From contig JAKSYS010000456.1 of assembly GCA_022925895.1 (NCBI GenBank), positions 1 through 51,225 of the forward strand: DNA of 51,225 nucleotides. The letters run 5' to 3'. A program made the translations under genes and the position numbers. Source of the stretch: Fragilaria crotonensis (Eukaryota; Bacillariophyta; Fragilariophyceae; Fragilariales; Fragilariaceae). Below are positions 10,863 to 22,503 of this stretch, in pieces. The notes under the pieces are model-generated. The model did no database searches, was not told where the DNA came from, and saw only the letters and a list, made by a program, of their open reading frames with translations. Every line of letters begins with the position of its first letter. Position 1 is the stretch's first letter.

Positions 10863-12468
10863 GCGGGGTTTTTTGGAACGGGTGCCATGTGCATGGGGAG
10901 CAACAACGCGTGGGGTGGGTTTGGTGCCAATTTTGTTGGATGCATCGTTTTGGAGGCGGAAAGTGGTTTGGTGGTCGCACGTTTCCTTTGTTCGCGTCGT
11001 TTACGACTTCCGGTGGCGCCTGTGCTGTTGTCGAATGTCGTTCGCGACGTCGACGGCAAAGGAGAACTGGACACTCTTTGGGGCAGCAGGTGCGATGATA
11101 TCCACCCTCAGAGGTGGTTCCGGGCTGTGTGCATGGAGAGGTTGGGGTTCCACCCTCAGAGGTGCAACCGGGTTCTTCTTGTCGGCGTCAGTGGGACGCG
11201 TTGGGGCTTCGTCGGAGAAAATGGTTTGGGGTGGGCTTGCGACGGTGGTGAGGACACGGGTTAATTGCAGCAGTGCCTCATGTAAACTGTCAGTAAGCGG
11301 GGCCAAAGTGGAACCGGGGGATGGATTTCTCAGAGCTTGTATGATGTCGCCGATGCCGGCCAGAATAAGGTCATTCGAAGATGCGATTGGCATCGTCACT
11401 TTGGTTGGGAACCACACGAGCGTGTCGCAGATGCGCGAGGCGCGTGTTTCCCACAACCATACCGTGTAGCAGCGGTAAGATTCAAGGGCGGGGCCCGTGT
11501 ACCAGCCGTCAGCTCCGTGTGGCGACCATGTGGTGCGTTCGGTCGGTTTTATGTGGACCAGAACGCGGATGCCTGGTGGAGCAATGGGTGTTTGGTTAAA
11601 GTCAAAGTGCCCGTGCATTTGTGCGTGGGCCGATAATTTCGGATTGATCCGTGAGCCGCGCAGCAAGTTGAGGGTGAGTTCCGCTTGGGGAAGGAGTTTA
11701 TCCCACAAATGTAACGGGAAGTCCTTGTCGACGCTGCATAGTCCGGCCACGAAGTGATTTTTGAACGTGCGGATTGCGCGTTCGGCGGCGTTGCGGCGAT
11801 GAACCTTGGGTGGAACCAGCTGGAATTTGATTGCCTCTTTGGTGAGGAATGACTTGAGTGCTTCGGAGCATTCGTTGTCGAGGCGTTGCAGTTGCGGTCG
11901 GAGGCCAGCGGCGACGAGCCGCGCGTGGATAACAGTGAACGCAGCAAGAATGCACGGTCCTGTGCGGCTGCGCATGGGTTCGACGAGAATGCTGTTTGAA
12001 TCATAGTCGTACACGACTAGAATATAGTTGTTGCCTGTGCTTGAGGCGACAATAAATTTTCCGGTCTGGTCGGAATAGATTTGTCCGCTGGCTGCGTCGA
12101 CTATGGCTGTGTAACAGTGATGCGAGCGAGCGTTGTCGGGGTCGCTGACAGGAAAGGCGTCGGCCTCCTCGTCGCTGAATTCAGCATCGGGAGGTGGGAG
12201 AGCCGGTAGAGGTGGGGCTGTTTTAGTGGACCTTTGATTTTTCCTGGTTTGGTCGAGGTGACCCTTGATCGTTGCGACGGAGGGGTGGATGCTTACGAAG
12301 TGCTTGGGAGGTGAGGCCCATGCATTGTGGCAAATAGCCGCGGTCAAGGGCTTTGGTGAGCGTGGACAACGCAGGTGAAAAAGTGCAGCGTGTGCGAAGG
12401 CAACTAATTCGGCAGGTGTGGCCGAGTGTGTGGCGGCGTAGCTGTGCTGGAGCAAAGTGGTGGTTCAC
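10863..12468 (-). CDS. copia pol: integrase
   Basis: The integrase inserts element cDNA into the genome. The region begins with the Zn-binding-type segment (about 12455-12290; SPALSTLTKALDRGYLP), which is spread over two frames. The catalytic core follows, with YSDQTGKF, LQRLDNECS and HRRNAAERAIRTFKNHF. The C-terminal region has SPHGADGWYTGP, LWFPTKVTMP-like and SPGS.LAPLTDS motifs familiar from diatom copia elements. Frame changes occur near 12385 and 12300. The link to the reverse transcriptase (11000-10863) is low-complexity, Pro/Lys-rich and out of frame. Confidence 0.87.
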
Positions 12469-14087
12469 CGGGGGATGGAGTAGTGTCGGAGATCACTGGT
12501 GGTACCGTGTCGGAGGTGTCAGCGGTCAGTCCCAAGTGCCATAACCCAGTCGTGTGATCGCGAGATCCGGTTAAGAGCGGTTGGTTGTTGAGATGCACGT
12601 GGACAGATTGGGCGTCAAATGTGACGCGACATCCGGCGTCGCATAGTTGGCCCATGGAGAGCAGCGACGTCGAAGAGAGATCCGGAACAATGTGTACGCG
12701 GCGCGCCGCCAAGGGGAGGTTTGGCAAGTCCAAGTCGGCTTCGTGTGTTGAGTACATGATGGTGCCATTTGGGTTTGCAATTCCGATTGGGTGTGCCGTG
12801 ACGCGTTTGTTAAGAACATGGGCGGTGACCGTGCAAAAATGATCGGTGCTGCCGCTGTCGGCAATAGCACTTGTGTCGGGAGGGATAATAGTTGGCGTGG
12901 GGGGACCTATATGACTAACAGAAGATAAACTAAGACCAGAATCGTTATTAGGAACGTTAGGCTGAACAACAGTAGACTTGTGTAGTGTGCTGGGTATAGG
13001 CTCCCTCGTCGTCAGGTGGCGGTAGGGAATGGGTAGATAGTTGACGCGGGCGACCAGAAGAGATGGTGTTGTTGCCGCCGCGCATGCGGAAGGCGGTTGC
13101 ATCGTCACGGTGCCCTTCCGCTTTGTGAAGACACGTGATGGATGTATGGTTGCGTTGGGGACTGAGTCCATGTGTCCAGCAATAAAACATTTTCCTCCTT
13201 CAACGGTGACATGACGTGCCGCAGCAGGTGGTGTTGGGGCGGAGTGACGGCAGCAGCAGCGATGGCTGGGGAGTGGGAGCTGCGGGGTGGCAGGAATGAT
13301 GGCATTGTGAGCGCCGTGGAATCCGGCATCGCCAGCGGTGAGGCGGCGAATGCGTTCCTTGTTCCCGAGGATGAAATCAGCCTTAAACGCAGCAACAGTC
13401 CATTCGGTGATGGGACGGAGACGGAATTTTTCTGTCGTCGTGGCCAAGAGGCCAGTTTTTTCAATCATTGCCAAGGTGAGCGTGATGATTGTGATGTCGG
13501 CGATTGGGACGGCGCCGAAAAGAGCGACACGTTGGATGTTGACAATTTTAGCCCATAAATCTTCGATGGGGTCGTCGAAATTCCACGGCTCGGAGAGAGC
13601 GGCGCGGTTCTTTTCGAGTTCCTCAGGTGTGAGCGTTCCGTATTCCGTGCGTAAATGCTCGAGCATCGTGCGTGGTGACACGTCGCCGAAACCGAAATCA
13701 GGATCTTCGAGAGCGCTGAGGAAGGAGGCGTTGACGGCGAGCAGAATCTGCGCGGTTAACGCGGCGTTAAGATTATTGTAGATGGCCAAATCAGTGAGGG
13801 CTCGGCATGGTTGCGTAACGCAACTCCAATGACGGCAGCCGTGCCGACAGGGTCAGGTGGTGGGCCTGGATGTACGGGAATGACGGGTACACCGGCGCGC
13901 AGGAGATAGTCCGCAGGACTGAGGAGGATGGCGAGATGTCCATGAGTGCCACCTCCGCGTGTGGACGGACGGACCGAGCGTTTGTGAACAGCTGACGTTG
14001 CAGTGTCTGCAACGTTGTGTTGGTCGGCTTTCCGTTGATGGGCGTGAGCGTTTCATGTGGAAAATTGAATTTCGGAGACGACGCCAT
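12404..14087 (-). CDS. copia gag and aspartic protease
   Basis: Gag forms the particle that packages element RNA, and the protease matures the polyprotein. Translation probably starts at 14087 (MASSPKFNFPHETLTPING). Gag continues as GHLAILLSPADYLLRAGVPV in a second frame and LTDLAIYNNLNAALTAQIL in a third. A knuckle-like CWTHGLSPQRNHTSITC...GHRDDAT lies at about 13190-13080 in another frame. The protease has the D-S-G box ADSGSTDH at about 12860-12835. Frame changes are near 13943, 13800, 13195 and once more before 12960, so no intact Gag is encoded as written. Confidence 0.85.
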
Positions 14088-14207
14088 TCTGAGAACGGTG
14101 GACTAAGTCGACACGGTCAACTCAAAGAGAAACGGGTAGTATAGATGACTATCCGTAAGGGGAACGGCAATCGTTAGCGAGGCCGTGATGAAAGGTTTAT
14201 GTAGCTC

Positions 14208-14347
14208 TGTTGATGAGATGGTGCTCGTCGTTCAAACGGTGAGCTACATAAATTATGAGCTACATATTGGATGGCCCTGGCAATGGGGAGCGGTGATGTC
14301 ATTAGTGACGTCACAGTGACACTCCGGGTTCTCCGGGGAGAACAACA
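14208..14347 (-). repeat. 5' LTR of copia element
   Basis: This 140-bp LTR matches the left copy. For the element it is the promoter-bearing LTR, reading leftwards. It carries TGACGTCA (14306-14313) and TGATGTCA (14294-14301), plus a TTCTCCCCGGAGAA palindrome near 14328-14341. Its right end is 62 bp before the ATG of the DENN gene. Confidence 0.93.
14306..14313. promoter_or_regulatory. CRE-type bZIP site in LTR
   Basis: The palindrome TGACGTCA, within GTGACGTCAC, is a consensus CRE. In diatoms TGACGT cores are known from CO2/cAMP-responsive promoters and as aureochrome-type bZIP targets. A second, imperfect copy lies 12 bp to the left. That it drives the element is inference. Confidence 0.5.
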
Positions 14348-14352
14348 TCGGC
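14348..14352 (+). repeat. target-site duplication TCGGC, right
   Basis: It matches 8828-8832 and marks the right junction of the copia insertion. Confidence 0.9.
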
Positions 14353-14409
14353 AACAAACATAATATATGCATAGAAGTTATAATTCCATCGCCTCGCCTA
14401 TTGATCAAG

Positions 14410-17400
14410 ATGAACTCCTACGAGAGCGTCGATGACGACATTGAGCAGCTTCGACGAAAGTTGAAGAAGTTGGGCAGCGAGAAGGATACACAGGGACGAT
14501 CTTCAGGTCGGCTCTCATCCTCCTCGGGACGGACTGGAGGTGGTAACGGAAGCAACACCGCAAACCAAGAACAACAACAGCGGCCGGCATTGAGATCGTC
14601 GTTGGATATGTTTGGCCATTTGTCCGCATCCACCAGAAATTTAGGACAACGCAAGTCTTCTATTGGCGCTCCACGCGTCCTTATTAATGACAACTACAAC
14701 AAGATGACGGGTAATGAATATTATACTTCCTTGAAAACAGGTCCTACTTCGCATTCTCCAAAGGGAAGTTCTGGTGCTGCACGATCCATGTCGATGGTAT
14801 CCACGGATGGAAGTGCCAGTGTGGGAGGAATCTTTGGAGATTCAGAGGCTGAGTTTGCTCTCCATACGAGTTTCGAGGACGACGCCGACCTTGACGCCGA
14901 AAGTGACCCTAGCAACATATTTGTCAACAACAACAACTATGACGACGACAGCATCGATGACGACGACCCATCTCTGGGAAGGCTTCGACGTCACGATGCA
15001 AACGGGATATCGCAATTTGACTTGATGCACGAGTCTTTCGGAATTCCTTCTGATAATGTCGATACTGTAGAACCTCTGAAAACGCGATCGGACAGTTACG
15101 TTGCCAGAAGGGGAAGTGATGAAGGTTTGAAAGTTTCGATTGGTCGGGAAAGTACGGATGGTTCAGTTCAAACGCCAAAACATGGATTCCTGCAAGCACG
15201 TCGACGAGAATCCTATCGCAACATTCGTACCGTTAGTATGCAACCGCAAGTTGCACCTCAAGACTATGGAGGGGAACACGACGATGACGACGACGGACGT
15301 GGCACGTCGTCGGAAGGCTCTCAGGAAGAAAAAATCCTTCAAGCACAGCACTTTTTAGATACCGCCCAACATCTTCACTCTTCTGGTAGTGAGGAAATCG
15401 ACGGCAAGGTTCATGCACCACATGACAGGCGTCTTATCTACCCCAATAACGACCAAAGTGTGCAAAGGGAACGCGGGATATCTTCCATCGGAAAAAGGGA
15501 GCTAAGCCTTTCCAGCTCGCATCGCCGACATTCAAGTCGATATAGTCGTACACTTTCCACGGGGAAAACACGTCGATCATCCTATGTCAATGTCATTCCT
15601 TTGTCTATTGCACCCGATGGGTCGGCCGCTACTAGGGACTCCTCGCAAGTCATGGGAATGCCTCAAAACTACGTGAGTACACTCACGGACGTTGACGATC
15701 AGGATTACTTTGAGGAAGATGATTATTACGATGACGATCGCCTCACGGCATTTGAGTTGTTGTGTTCGCCTAGCTTTTCGCAATTTGCCCTGCTTGAGAT
15801 TCAACCCCAACAATTGCTCTTGGTGGAAAATGAGTACCTATTTGCCGACGAAGGGCCAAGCCATTTAGCTGCATTCCTTCTCAACCAAGATTTGGATTTT
15901 GGAGAACATTTTACATCCGATTCCACCCGCCCGATAGATCCGACATCGGTTTCCGCCTTTGCTTTCCTGACGGACTGCGAATTCGTTACCTTCCCAAAGC
16001 AGGCGTCGTGGGGCCACACGTATGGGATGGATTGGCCCTACTGGAGATAGGTGCCACATTCTGGTCTTTACAAACGGCGGCGGAATGACTGATCATGGTG
16101 TCGCCATAACCATCCAATGGGAAATAAATTTGAAGAAGGCCGAGCGACAAATTCTCTCCAAGGCAGTATACAATCGCCGTCGGCGGCGTAAGGCATCTAG
16201 AAGGATCCAGCGATGGTGGCGGGATAGGAACTAGATCGTGTATTAAGGAAGCGTTGGAGATTTCTGGTTTCTCTGGCCACTCACCGGCTGATCTCAAAGC
16301 GGAACTAAAGCCCAGTGACTTAATGCTGTTGGAGAAAATCTTGAAGCGCTCTTCTGACGACCGGAATTCAACTCAACGCAAGTCCGAAGACAAAGTAGCC
16401 ACCGGACCTGCCGGACGACGACAGGCAAGAAAAAGGGGAATGAACAAAACGACACCACACCAAAGTGCAGACACGACAAAGGTAATTGAATTGATCCGGG
16501 CTACCTTATTACGATCGCCAAGCGCATCGCTTCTGCAAGATGAAATTTCAAAAGCATCGATAACATCCGATAATTCCCCTGAGCACGAGGACGAAAGCAA
16601 AGGAAAGCGTGGGTTTGGCCTGCTTAAGGGAATGTCCGCACGAAGCAACACGCTCTTTCAAAAGCGATCGGTATTCAGTTCTAGATCGTTGGCATCAGCG
16701 CAGTCGTTGTCACCGCCTCTTAAACCCCGAAGAGTAATTATGCAACGACCAAGTATGCGAGTGGTCGAACTAGCTCGCGAATCTTACGAAACAATGAAAG
16801 AGAACGATAGATTGGGATCTATTTGCATGGTTGAAAAGTGTTACACATTGATTGGATGCCAACCTGATGAGCACGTCCTCTTGCTGGGCCCTCTTCAGCA
16901 GCTGATTAATGCGGAGCGCTCTGAAATCCTTGAGTTCCGACGGACTAAGGTGGAGAGTAGCTCGAAGAAGAGACCAAAGGAAATGACAACGAAGGATGTG
17001 GACGAGGAACGTCGCTTGGAGTGGGAGCTGACGAACCGTCGGCATGTCATCATCAAAACGATGCGTGAGAAACTTCGCCTGACCATGCGACAAGCTCTAA
17101 TCACGTATCCTCGAACTCAGCTTGAGCACATCAATGGCAAGATTTACTATTTTGAAGCCCTTATTCCACAAATCCCCGACTTCGAGATGACAAGGGTTCC
17201 CCTTCCCCTCCCGAGAATCGGTAAGGAATGGGCGTTGGCCCAATTCCTGTTGGACGTTGGACCTGATTCATTGGTGCTGTGCTTGAAGCTCATGCTTTTG
17301 GAGCGCTCCATTCTAGTCCTCGGCGATAACCTGCAACATGTTAGTATGAACGCATGTGCCTTGATTGAGTTGTTGAAGCCGTTTGAATGGTCGAATGCGT

Positions 17401-18068
17401 TCATGCCAGTATTGCCCAGGAAGATGTTGGATTTGTGAATTGTCCTGTTCCATTTATTGCAGGCGTTGCGGTTCGGAATGTGGTCGAGATCGAAAAGGAC
17501 AAAAGAATATTGTTAGCCATGTCGCACGGTATGTCGTTGCTGAATCTGAAGACCAATACCCTTCACATCACCACAGAGAAGGGCATCAGCAGACTGATAA
17601 GCTTGGACCCATACCTTCGAGCTCCAGACAATGAGTGCTCGGTTGCAATATTATGTGAAACAGGACCCGCAATCATCACTTCGAAACTTTGATGGCTTTG
17701 TACGATGCGGTCTTTCTCGGCAGGAAAGTCTGACGCTTGTCTCAGTGTGCCGCGTGCTTGAACAGCACTTTTCACACTTCTGCGCTGACCTTGCGGGGAA
17801 TGACAAGGCCTGGCAGCGATACGGAACAGTTGATGTGGAGACAAATGAGTTCGTCTTTAACCCCGAGTGGTTTCTCAATCACATCCGAGCGGACCATGCG
17901 TTTCATGAAGCCATTGTGCAAACACAGCTTTTTTCTGGGTACGTTCATGAGAGACGCGATGATCGGATTGAGATGCACGAAATAATGGAAGGGGAGTTGG
18001 GATGTTTCATTGCTGATTGGGTGTACGAGAAATGGACGGCGAAGCGCAGAAGCAGATCCTTACGCTGA
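14410..18068 (+). CDS. DENN-domain protein (frame-broken as written)
   Basis: DENN proteins are typically Rab-GTPase exchange factors that control membrane traffic. The ATG at 14410 (MNSYESVDDDIEQL) opens a long Ser/Asp-rich, low-complexity region (to about 15700). The upstream DENN part lies at about 15955-16110 (PDGLRIRYLPKAG, VFTNGGGMTDHGVAI), followed by an Arg-rich IQ-like helix (about 16165-16225). The core DENN is at about 17230-17480 (LLERSILVLGDN, PFEWSNAFMPVLPR, FVNCPVPFIAGV). The downstream DENN is at about 17730-17960 (LVSVCRVLEQHFSHFCADL, FNPEWFLNHI). The frame shifts by one base at CC 15966-15967, TT 16059-16060, GGG near 16220, TTT 17432-17434 and near 17625-17650. Because each domain resumes in another frame, this is either a recent pseudogene or an indel-affected consensus. 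The copia LTR lies 62 bp upstream. Confidence 0.8.
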
Positions 18069-18403
18069 AGCACTTACCACCAGCCTTTTCATGTCGAAAT
18101 GAGGTTTTGCATCTGATCGGTACAGGTTGAGCAAGTTTACGTTTTGTGGATTCCAGTCCTGATAATGGCTTGAGACATTCGAATGCGAGGATCCTTGCTT
18201 GTTAAGGATCACGACGCTGCAGTTGAAGAAATGCCCAGTACAGTGGATGGTCACTCTCAGACGGAACAAACAGGATAGACGCCTTGACCCCGTGGACAAA
18301 TAATGCCTTGAAGGTTAATCACTTAATCAACAGTAGTGTTTCTCGACGTTATTCCTTTACTCTAGAGGGTTCACTCTTGCGCGCAATGCGGCATCCGAGT
18401 AAT
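18069..18403. other. convergent spacer between DENN and methyltransferase genes
   Basis: Both flanking genes end here. No further gene is seen. Confidence 0.5.
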
Positions 18404-19947
18404 TCACAACTGTTTTTGTTGAGCTCCATGTTCAATTTCCAACGTGTCGAACAGATTGGGATATTCACAACGGAGTCTCGTCCATGTCAGATCCTGTCGA
18501 CTCGGTAATACAGCACTCACTGCCAATTGTATGGCCACAGTACGACCACGAACAACCCAAGCATCTCGATGTTCGCGGGGACGGCAGCTTCCAATGACAG
18601 CTCCGGCAATCGCAGCAATGAGTGGCGGACACACAGCGTTCCCAAACATATGAAACTGCTTCTTCACAAACGCCATGTCGCCTTGAGTCTCAGACTGAGT
18701 CAGGAATGCAAAGGTCGACGCTGGAAATCCCATAATGCGAGCACATTCCATGGGTGAAAACCGTCTGGGATGACGCGGTGCTGGACAGGGTACCAACTGG
18801 GAGTTTCCCTTTTCCTACAGTGATGCCATAATGCGAATCAAGAGTGTCAATGGTCACGTCGGGCCACGCCAATTTGGCTGGCTTCCACTGTTTGCTTTTG
18901 TGTCGAAGTTGATCCATTTGCGCATCCGAGAGTCGCAAGAGTGCCATTAATTCAGTTTCCGATTCGTCCCAGTAATCGATAACATCCACGGCGCGCAGTC
19001 CCAAATCTGGGACAAAGGGGAACTCAAAGGGATCATTATTGATTCCAACACGCAAACCAACGAAAAAAGAGTCGCTTTCGAGACGTTGCTGTCAGCCCTC
19101 GCGACGAGCATACCTGAGTGGACACTTGATATCCAGCGCTTTCTAGAGCCGAAACAATCGTATGGAAGGCTTCCGTCATGTGCAACAGACCGGGAACATT
19201 TTCCAATAGGAATGCCTTTGGTTTGCTCACTTGCAAGACTCGAACAATCTGCAAATACAGTTGGCCCTTGACTTTGTCGTCAAACCCAGGTTGAGTCCCC
19301 AAATTCGAAAATGGCTGACAGGGAAACCCTCCGACCAACAAGTCAATGTCATCATCTCTGGAGGGAAGCAACGAGTCGGGGACTTGATAAATGTCACCGA
19401 ACAAGGGGACGGGGCCCATGTTGTTGGCATAGACAGCCCTACAGGCCTCGTCCAATTCAGAGGCAAACACACATCGACCACCCAGGGCCTTCAATGCGAG
19501 GCCAAAGCCACCAATGCCGGAGAACAATTCAATGAACGTGAACTCAGTAGAACCCTTGAAAATTGTCGATGAGAACTTTTCCGTTGGGCTCCGCTCGGGG
19601 TGGATGGATGCGTCGACAAGTTGCACTTTGGGGATCCGATTTGAAATTGTGATGGGTCTTTCTAGAATCGCTACTCGTTCAGTGGATAGAAGTTGCGTCA
19701 GTGCATCATTAGTCATACTGTGGTGAAGCTCTGGAAGTGGGAGTATGGGAATTCCGCAACATTTGTCGTTGATTTTATGCGTGCGTGATCCGTAACGTCC
19801 CTCCAGATGCCACGGCCTTGCCACCCATTGATTGTCAATGAGTACTTGGTAAGCCGCCTTTGTCAGTCGATTGGGGACCACGACGACATACTCAGTTTTT
19901 GTTTCTGCAGGAGTGCACAAACCCTCACCATTCCCTTCGAAGTCCAT
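18404..19947 (-). CDS. DNA (cytosine-5) methyltransferase, bacterial-type architecture (two frame breaks)
   Basis: It is predicted to methylate cytosine C5 in DNA using S-adenosylmethionine. The start is set at 19947 (MDFEGNGEGLCTP); the longer frame to 20166 looks non-coding. Conserved motifs in order: I FSGIGGFGLAL (about residue 142), IV GGFPCQPFS with the catalytic Cys (about 210), VI ENVPGL, VIII SSRGLTATSRKRLFF, IX RRFSPMECARIMGFP, X FGNAVCPPLI. The target-recognition stretch between VIII and IX is short, as in M.HhaI-like enzymes. About 130 N-terminal residues match no domain I know. No BAH, PHD, SNF2 or RING domain is present, unlike DNMT1 or DNMT5. The frame breaks at an A6 run (19063-19068, one base too many) and near 18806-18815. 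Diatoms are known to carry bacterial-like C5 methyltransferases; ancient transfer is likely. Confidence 0.85.
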
Positions 19948-20398
19948 GGAAAGTTCTAATGACGTGAGGTCGTTCGTTGACAATGTTTGCCTCGGAACAC
20001 TCGGCCGACATCGTCGTGTGCTCCGACAAATGAAGATAAATATCCGTGTCCGAACTCCGAACACGCTGGAATATAGAGGGATCTTTTCTGATGTCAATTC
20101 CAACACCACACCACTGGAGTACTGTACTATACTATACTGAAGACTGTATTCTTGGAGTAAGAGCATATGTCAGTACGTCCAATGTGCTAACTGCTATCAC
20201 GCCGGCCATACAAAAGGCGTTAACCTTCATTGAAGTTACAGTATTGCAAAGGGCCATTATGCCATTATGCCATTCCCATTCTGCTTGTCTGACATCGAAA
20301 AATCGATGTCATTCGATCATATACGGCTCTAACGAAAAACAGGAGACCTCAGGTTCTGTTCAAGTCATGGTGTGTCGATGGTCGTAAACCGTCAAGGA
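19948..20398. promoter_or_regulatory. divergent promoter region, methyltransferase and M6 peptidase
   Basis: The spacer of about 450 bp lies between two divergently read genes and presumably holds both promoters. A TACTGTACTATACTATACTG stretch is at 20121-20141. No defined element can be assigned. Confidence 0.4.
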
Positions 20399-22503
20399 AT
20401 GAAGTTGTTTCAGTTCATTGCCGCCATCTTGGCCGTAGTTTCAATCGCAATCGCTGCTCCTGCTAACCCCGAGCCTAGCATCTACTACCAACCAGATGGT
20501 ACCGAGACTCCCTCATCTACTTGAAGGGAAACCAATTCTACAACTGGCTTTGCGACGACAAGGGGTACACGGTTATCAGAGATGAACATGGATGGTACAA
20601 CTACGCAGTGAAGACTGAAGACGGCGATATCGTGTCGTCAGGGGTCAAGCTCGGATCCAAGAATCCCAAAAAGCTTGGAATTGTACCTGGTTTGATGCAT
20701 GATGAAGACAAGCGCCCAATGAACGGCTTGGTCCAAGGTGCTGAAACCACAACGGAGCGACGGTCGTTGCTACAAGTTCCCGAAAACGCCTTGTGTGGCT
20801 ACGCTGGGTCCAAGAACGACCCTTGCAGACTCAGGGGTATTGTTTTTCTGGTCCAGTTTAGTGACCATCGCGATCGTTCTCTTCCCACCCAGCAGGAGTA
20901 TGATATGCTGTTCAACAACAACGGCCCTGATAAAATGGCTGCACCAACCGGGTCTGTTGCTGACGTATTCTTTGAGAACTCTTACCAGACATTCATCCTG
21001 CAATCGTATGTCACTCCGTGGTTAAAAGTTGGACGCACGGAAGCGCAAACGGTAGATGGAAATCTGGGCCTCAACATGGCGGGAACCAGACAGACTTGGA
21101 ACGAAGCAATCGCCATGTTCGACAAGATGGGAATCGTAGATTTGAACACGTTTGATAAGGATAAGGATGGAAACTTTGATTGTGTTGTCATTCTTCATTC
21201 TGGTGTCCCAGCCGAAGCCGGCGGTATCGACTGCGAGAGTGGAAAGGACTCGAACGGCCGCATCTGGTCACATGCAACGTCATCCAATCTCTACAGTACG
21301 GCAGGTGGTATAACGAAGGTTGATCGCTTTTACGTTGCCGCTGGTGTTTATGGCGTGTGCCCTCCTCTTGGTAAAGGCACAAAGTGGAGTATTGTACGAG
21401 TCGCTATCATCGCTCACGAGTGTGCTCACTTTTTGGGCCTTCCCGACCTTTACGATACTGTCGGTGGACAGGGTATTGGAAATTTTGATCTCATGGGTAA
21501 GTACACCAACGCTTGCAAGAACCATTGTTGCATCATATCTACGATATTCTCCCTCTAACGCGTTTGCGCTTTCACAGCCAATATGTGGGGATGGAACAAT
21601 AATCAATGGTACCCGCCTCTCATGAGTGCTTGGTGCAAGCTCAAGCTCGGATGGAGCAACGTAGTGTACGTATCAGGTGTTGGTACTCAGCAATTCGACA
21701 TGGGGCCCGCTTGTTCGAGCGCCGAAATTCTGTACGTGGATCACCGACTGAAAGATGGTGAATATTTCCTCATCGAGTATAGATTCCCATGTGGTTTCGA
21801 CAAAGAGTTGGCTCATGCAACTGACTGGAGGAAGGACAGATCTGGAGCTGCCATCTGGCATATCGATGAGTCCGGCTTGCAACCAGACGTCAACTATTAT
21901 AGCGAAGGTATTTCAGGTCAGTCTGCACTTCACTACGCCGTTGCCTTGGTGCAGGGTGATGGTGCGTTCAACATGGAACGAGATTTTTTGAAAGGAGGAA
22001 ACAAGGGAGATCAATTTGACCTTTTGATGGACTGCGTCACGTACGCATGCGGAAAGTCGAAGAAGATTGACAACACTGGTATTACCTTGGCGAATGGAAG
22101 TAAGATGACCGAACCCAGCACCAGGGGATATGCTGGCGGTAGTCAATACAACAACGGAATTACTATTGATGTGGGAACGTACGCTGCCAAACTGAATATC
22201 AACATAACGCTAGTTGGCGTGGATCCCGAACCGAATACTTACCCAGGCATCAACAAGAAGGGATTTTCCCCTGGGCTTGCCATCAGGCGGCCTTCTTCCG
22301 CCCCAGCCCCAGCACCTTCTCGAACACCAACTAAGCAATCTTCAACCCCAAAACCAACTCCCATTTCAACACCAACGCCCGCAGGTTCCCCTGTTCCTCG
22401 GCTAACAACTAGGCCTACTCGAAAGCCCACACGAAAGCCTACGCGAAAGCCTTCTCGAAAGCCTACTCGAAAGCCCACGCGATTGCCGACCAGACGCGTT
22501 TGA
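20399..22503 (+). CDS. secreted M6-family (immune inhibitor A-like) metallopeptidase with RKPT-repeat tail
   Basis: It is a predicted secreted zinc endopeptidase. The ATG at 20399 gives a signal peptide (MKLFQFIAAILAVVSIAIAA); an in-frame ATG at 20378 adds seven residues. A typical M6 N-terminus follows (YYQPDGT, then YLKGNQFYNWLCDDKGYTVIR). The zinc site AHECAHFLGLPDLYD (HExxHxxGxxD) is at about 21414-21458. An 81-bp intron, 21497-21577, has GT-AG ends and matching phase and joins FDLMA to NMWGWNN. The C-terminal third has a Pro/Ser/Thr-rich linker (about 22290-22400), then tandem RKPT repeats to the end. Such basic PT-rich tails are common in diatom cell-surface proteins, which suggests wall or extracellular location. 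The frame breaks once at CCC 20510-20512, where a fourth C would restore it. Confidence 0.85.

Larger units (their letters stand above)
8833..14347 (-). mobile_element. Ty1/copia (CoDi-like) LTR retrotransposon, 5515 bp
   Basis: The element is bounded by two 140-bp LTRs, which I read as identical, and a TCGGC target duplication. It is transcribed on the minus strand, in the order 5' LTR (14208-14347), gag, aspartic protease, integrase, reverse transcriptase, RNase H, 3' LTR (8833-8972). Integrase before reverse transcriptase defines Ty1/copia. The segments strongly resemble diatom CoDi polyproteins. A purine-rich GGTGAGGGTG (minus strand, 8973-8982) abutting the 3' LTR fits the polypurine tract. 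A primer-binding site would begin at 14207, where the minus strand reads GAGCTACATAAACC; I could not match it to a tRNA 3' end. The polyprotein frame is broken at several places although the LTRs are identical. Confidence 0.95.

Noticed and set aside
10698-11469. Long plus-strand open frames (188 and 245 codons) over the copia element
   Set aside because: They are antisense shadows of the integrase-reverse transcriptase linker; no protein family is visible.
19948-20166. N-terminal extension of the methyltransferase to 20166
   Set aside because: The extra 73 residues are low-quality (LQYSIVQYSSG) and overlap the divergent promoter; the Met at 19947 is a better start.
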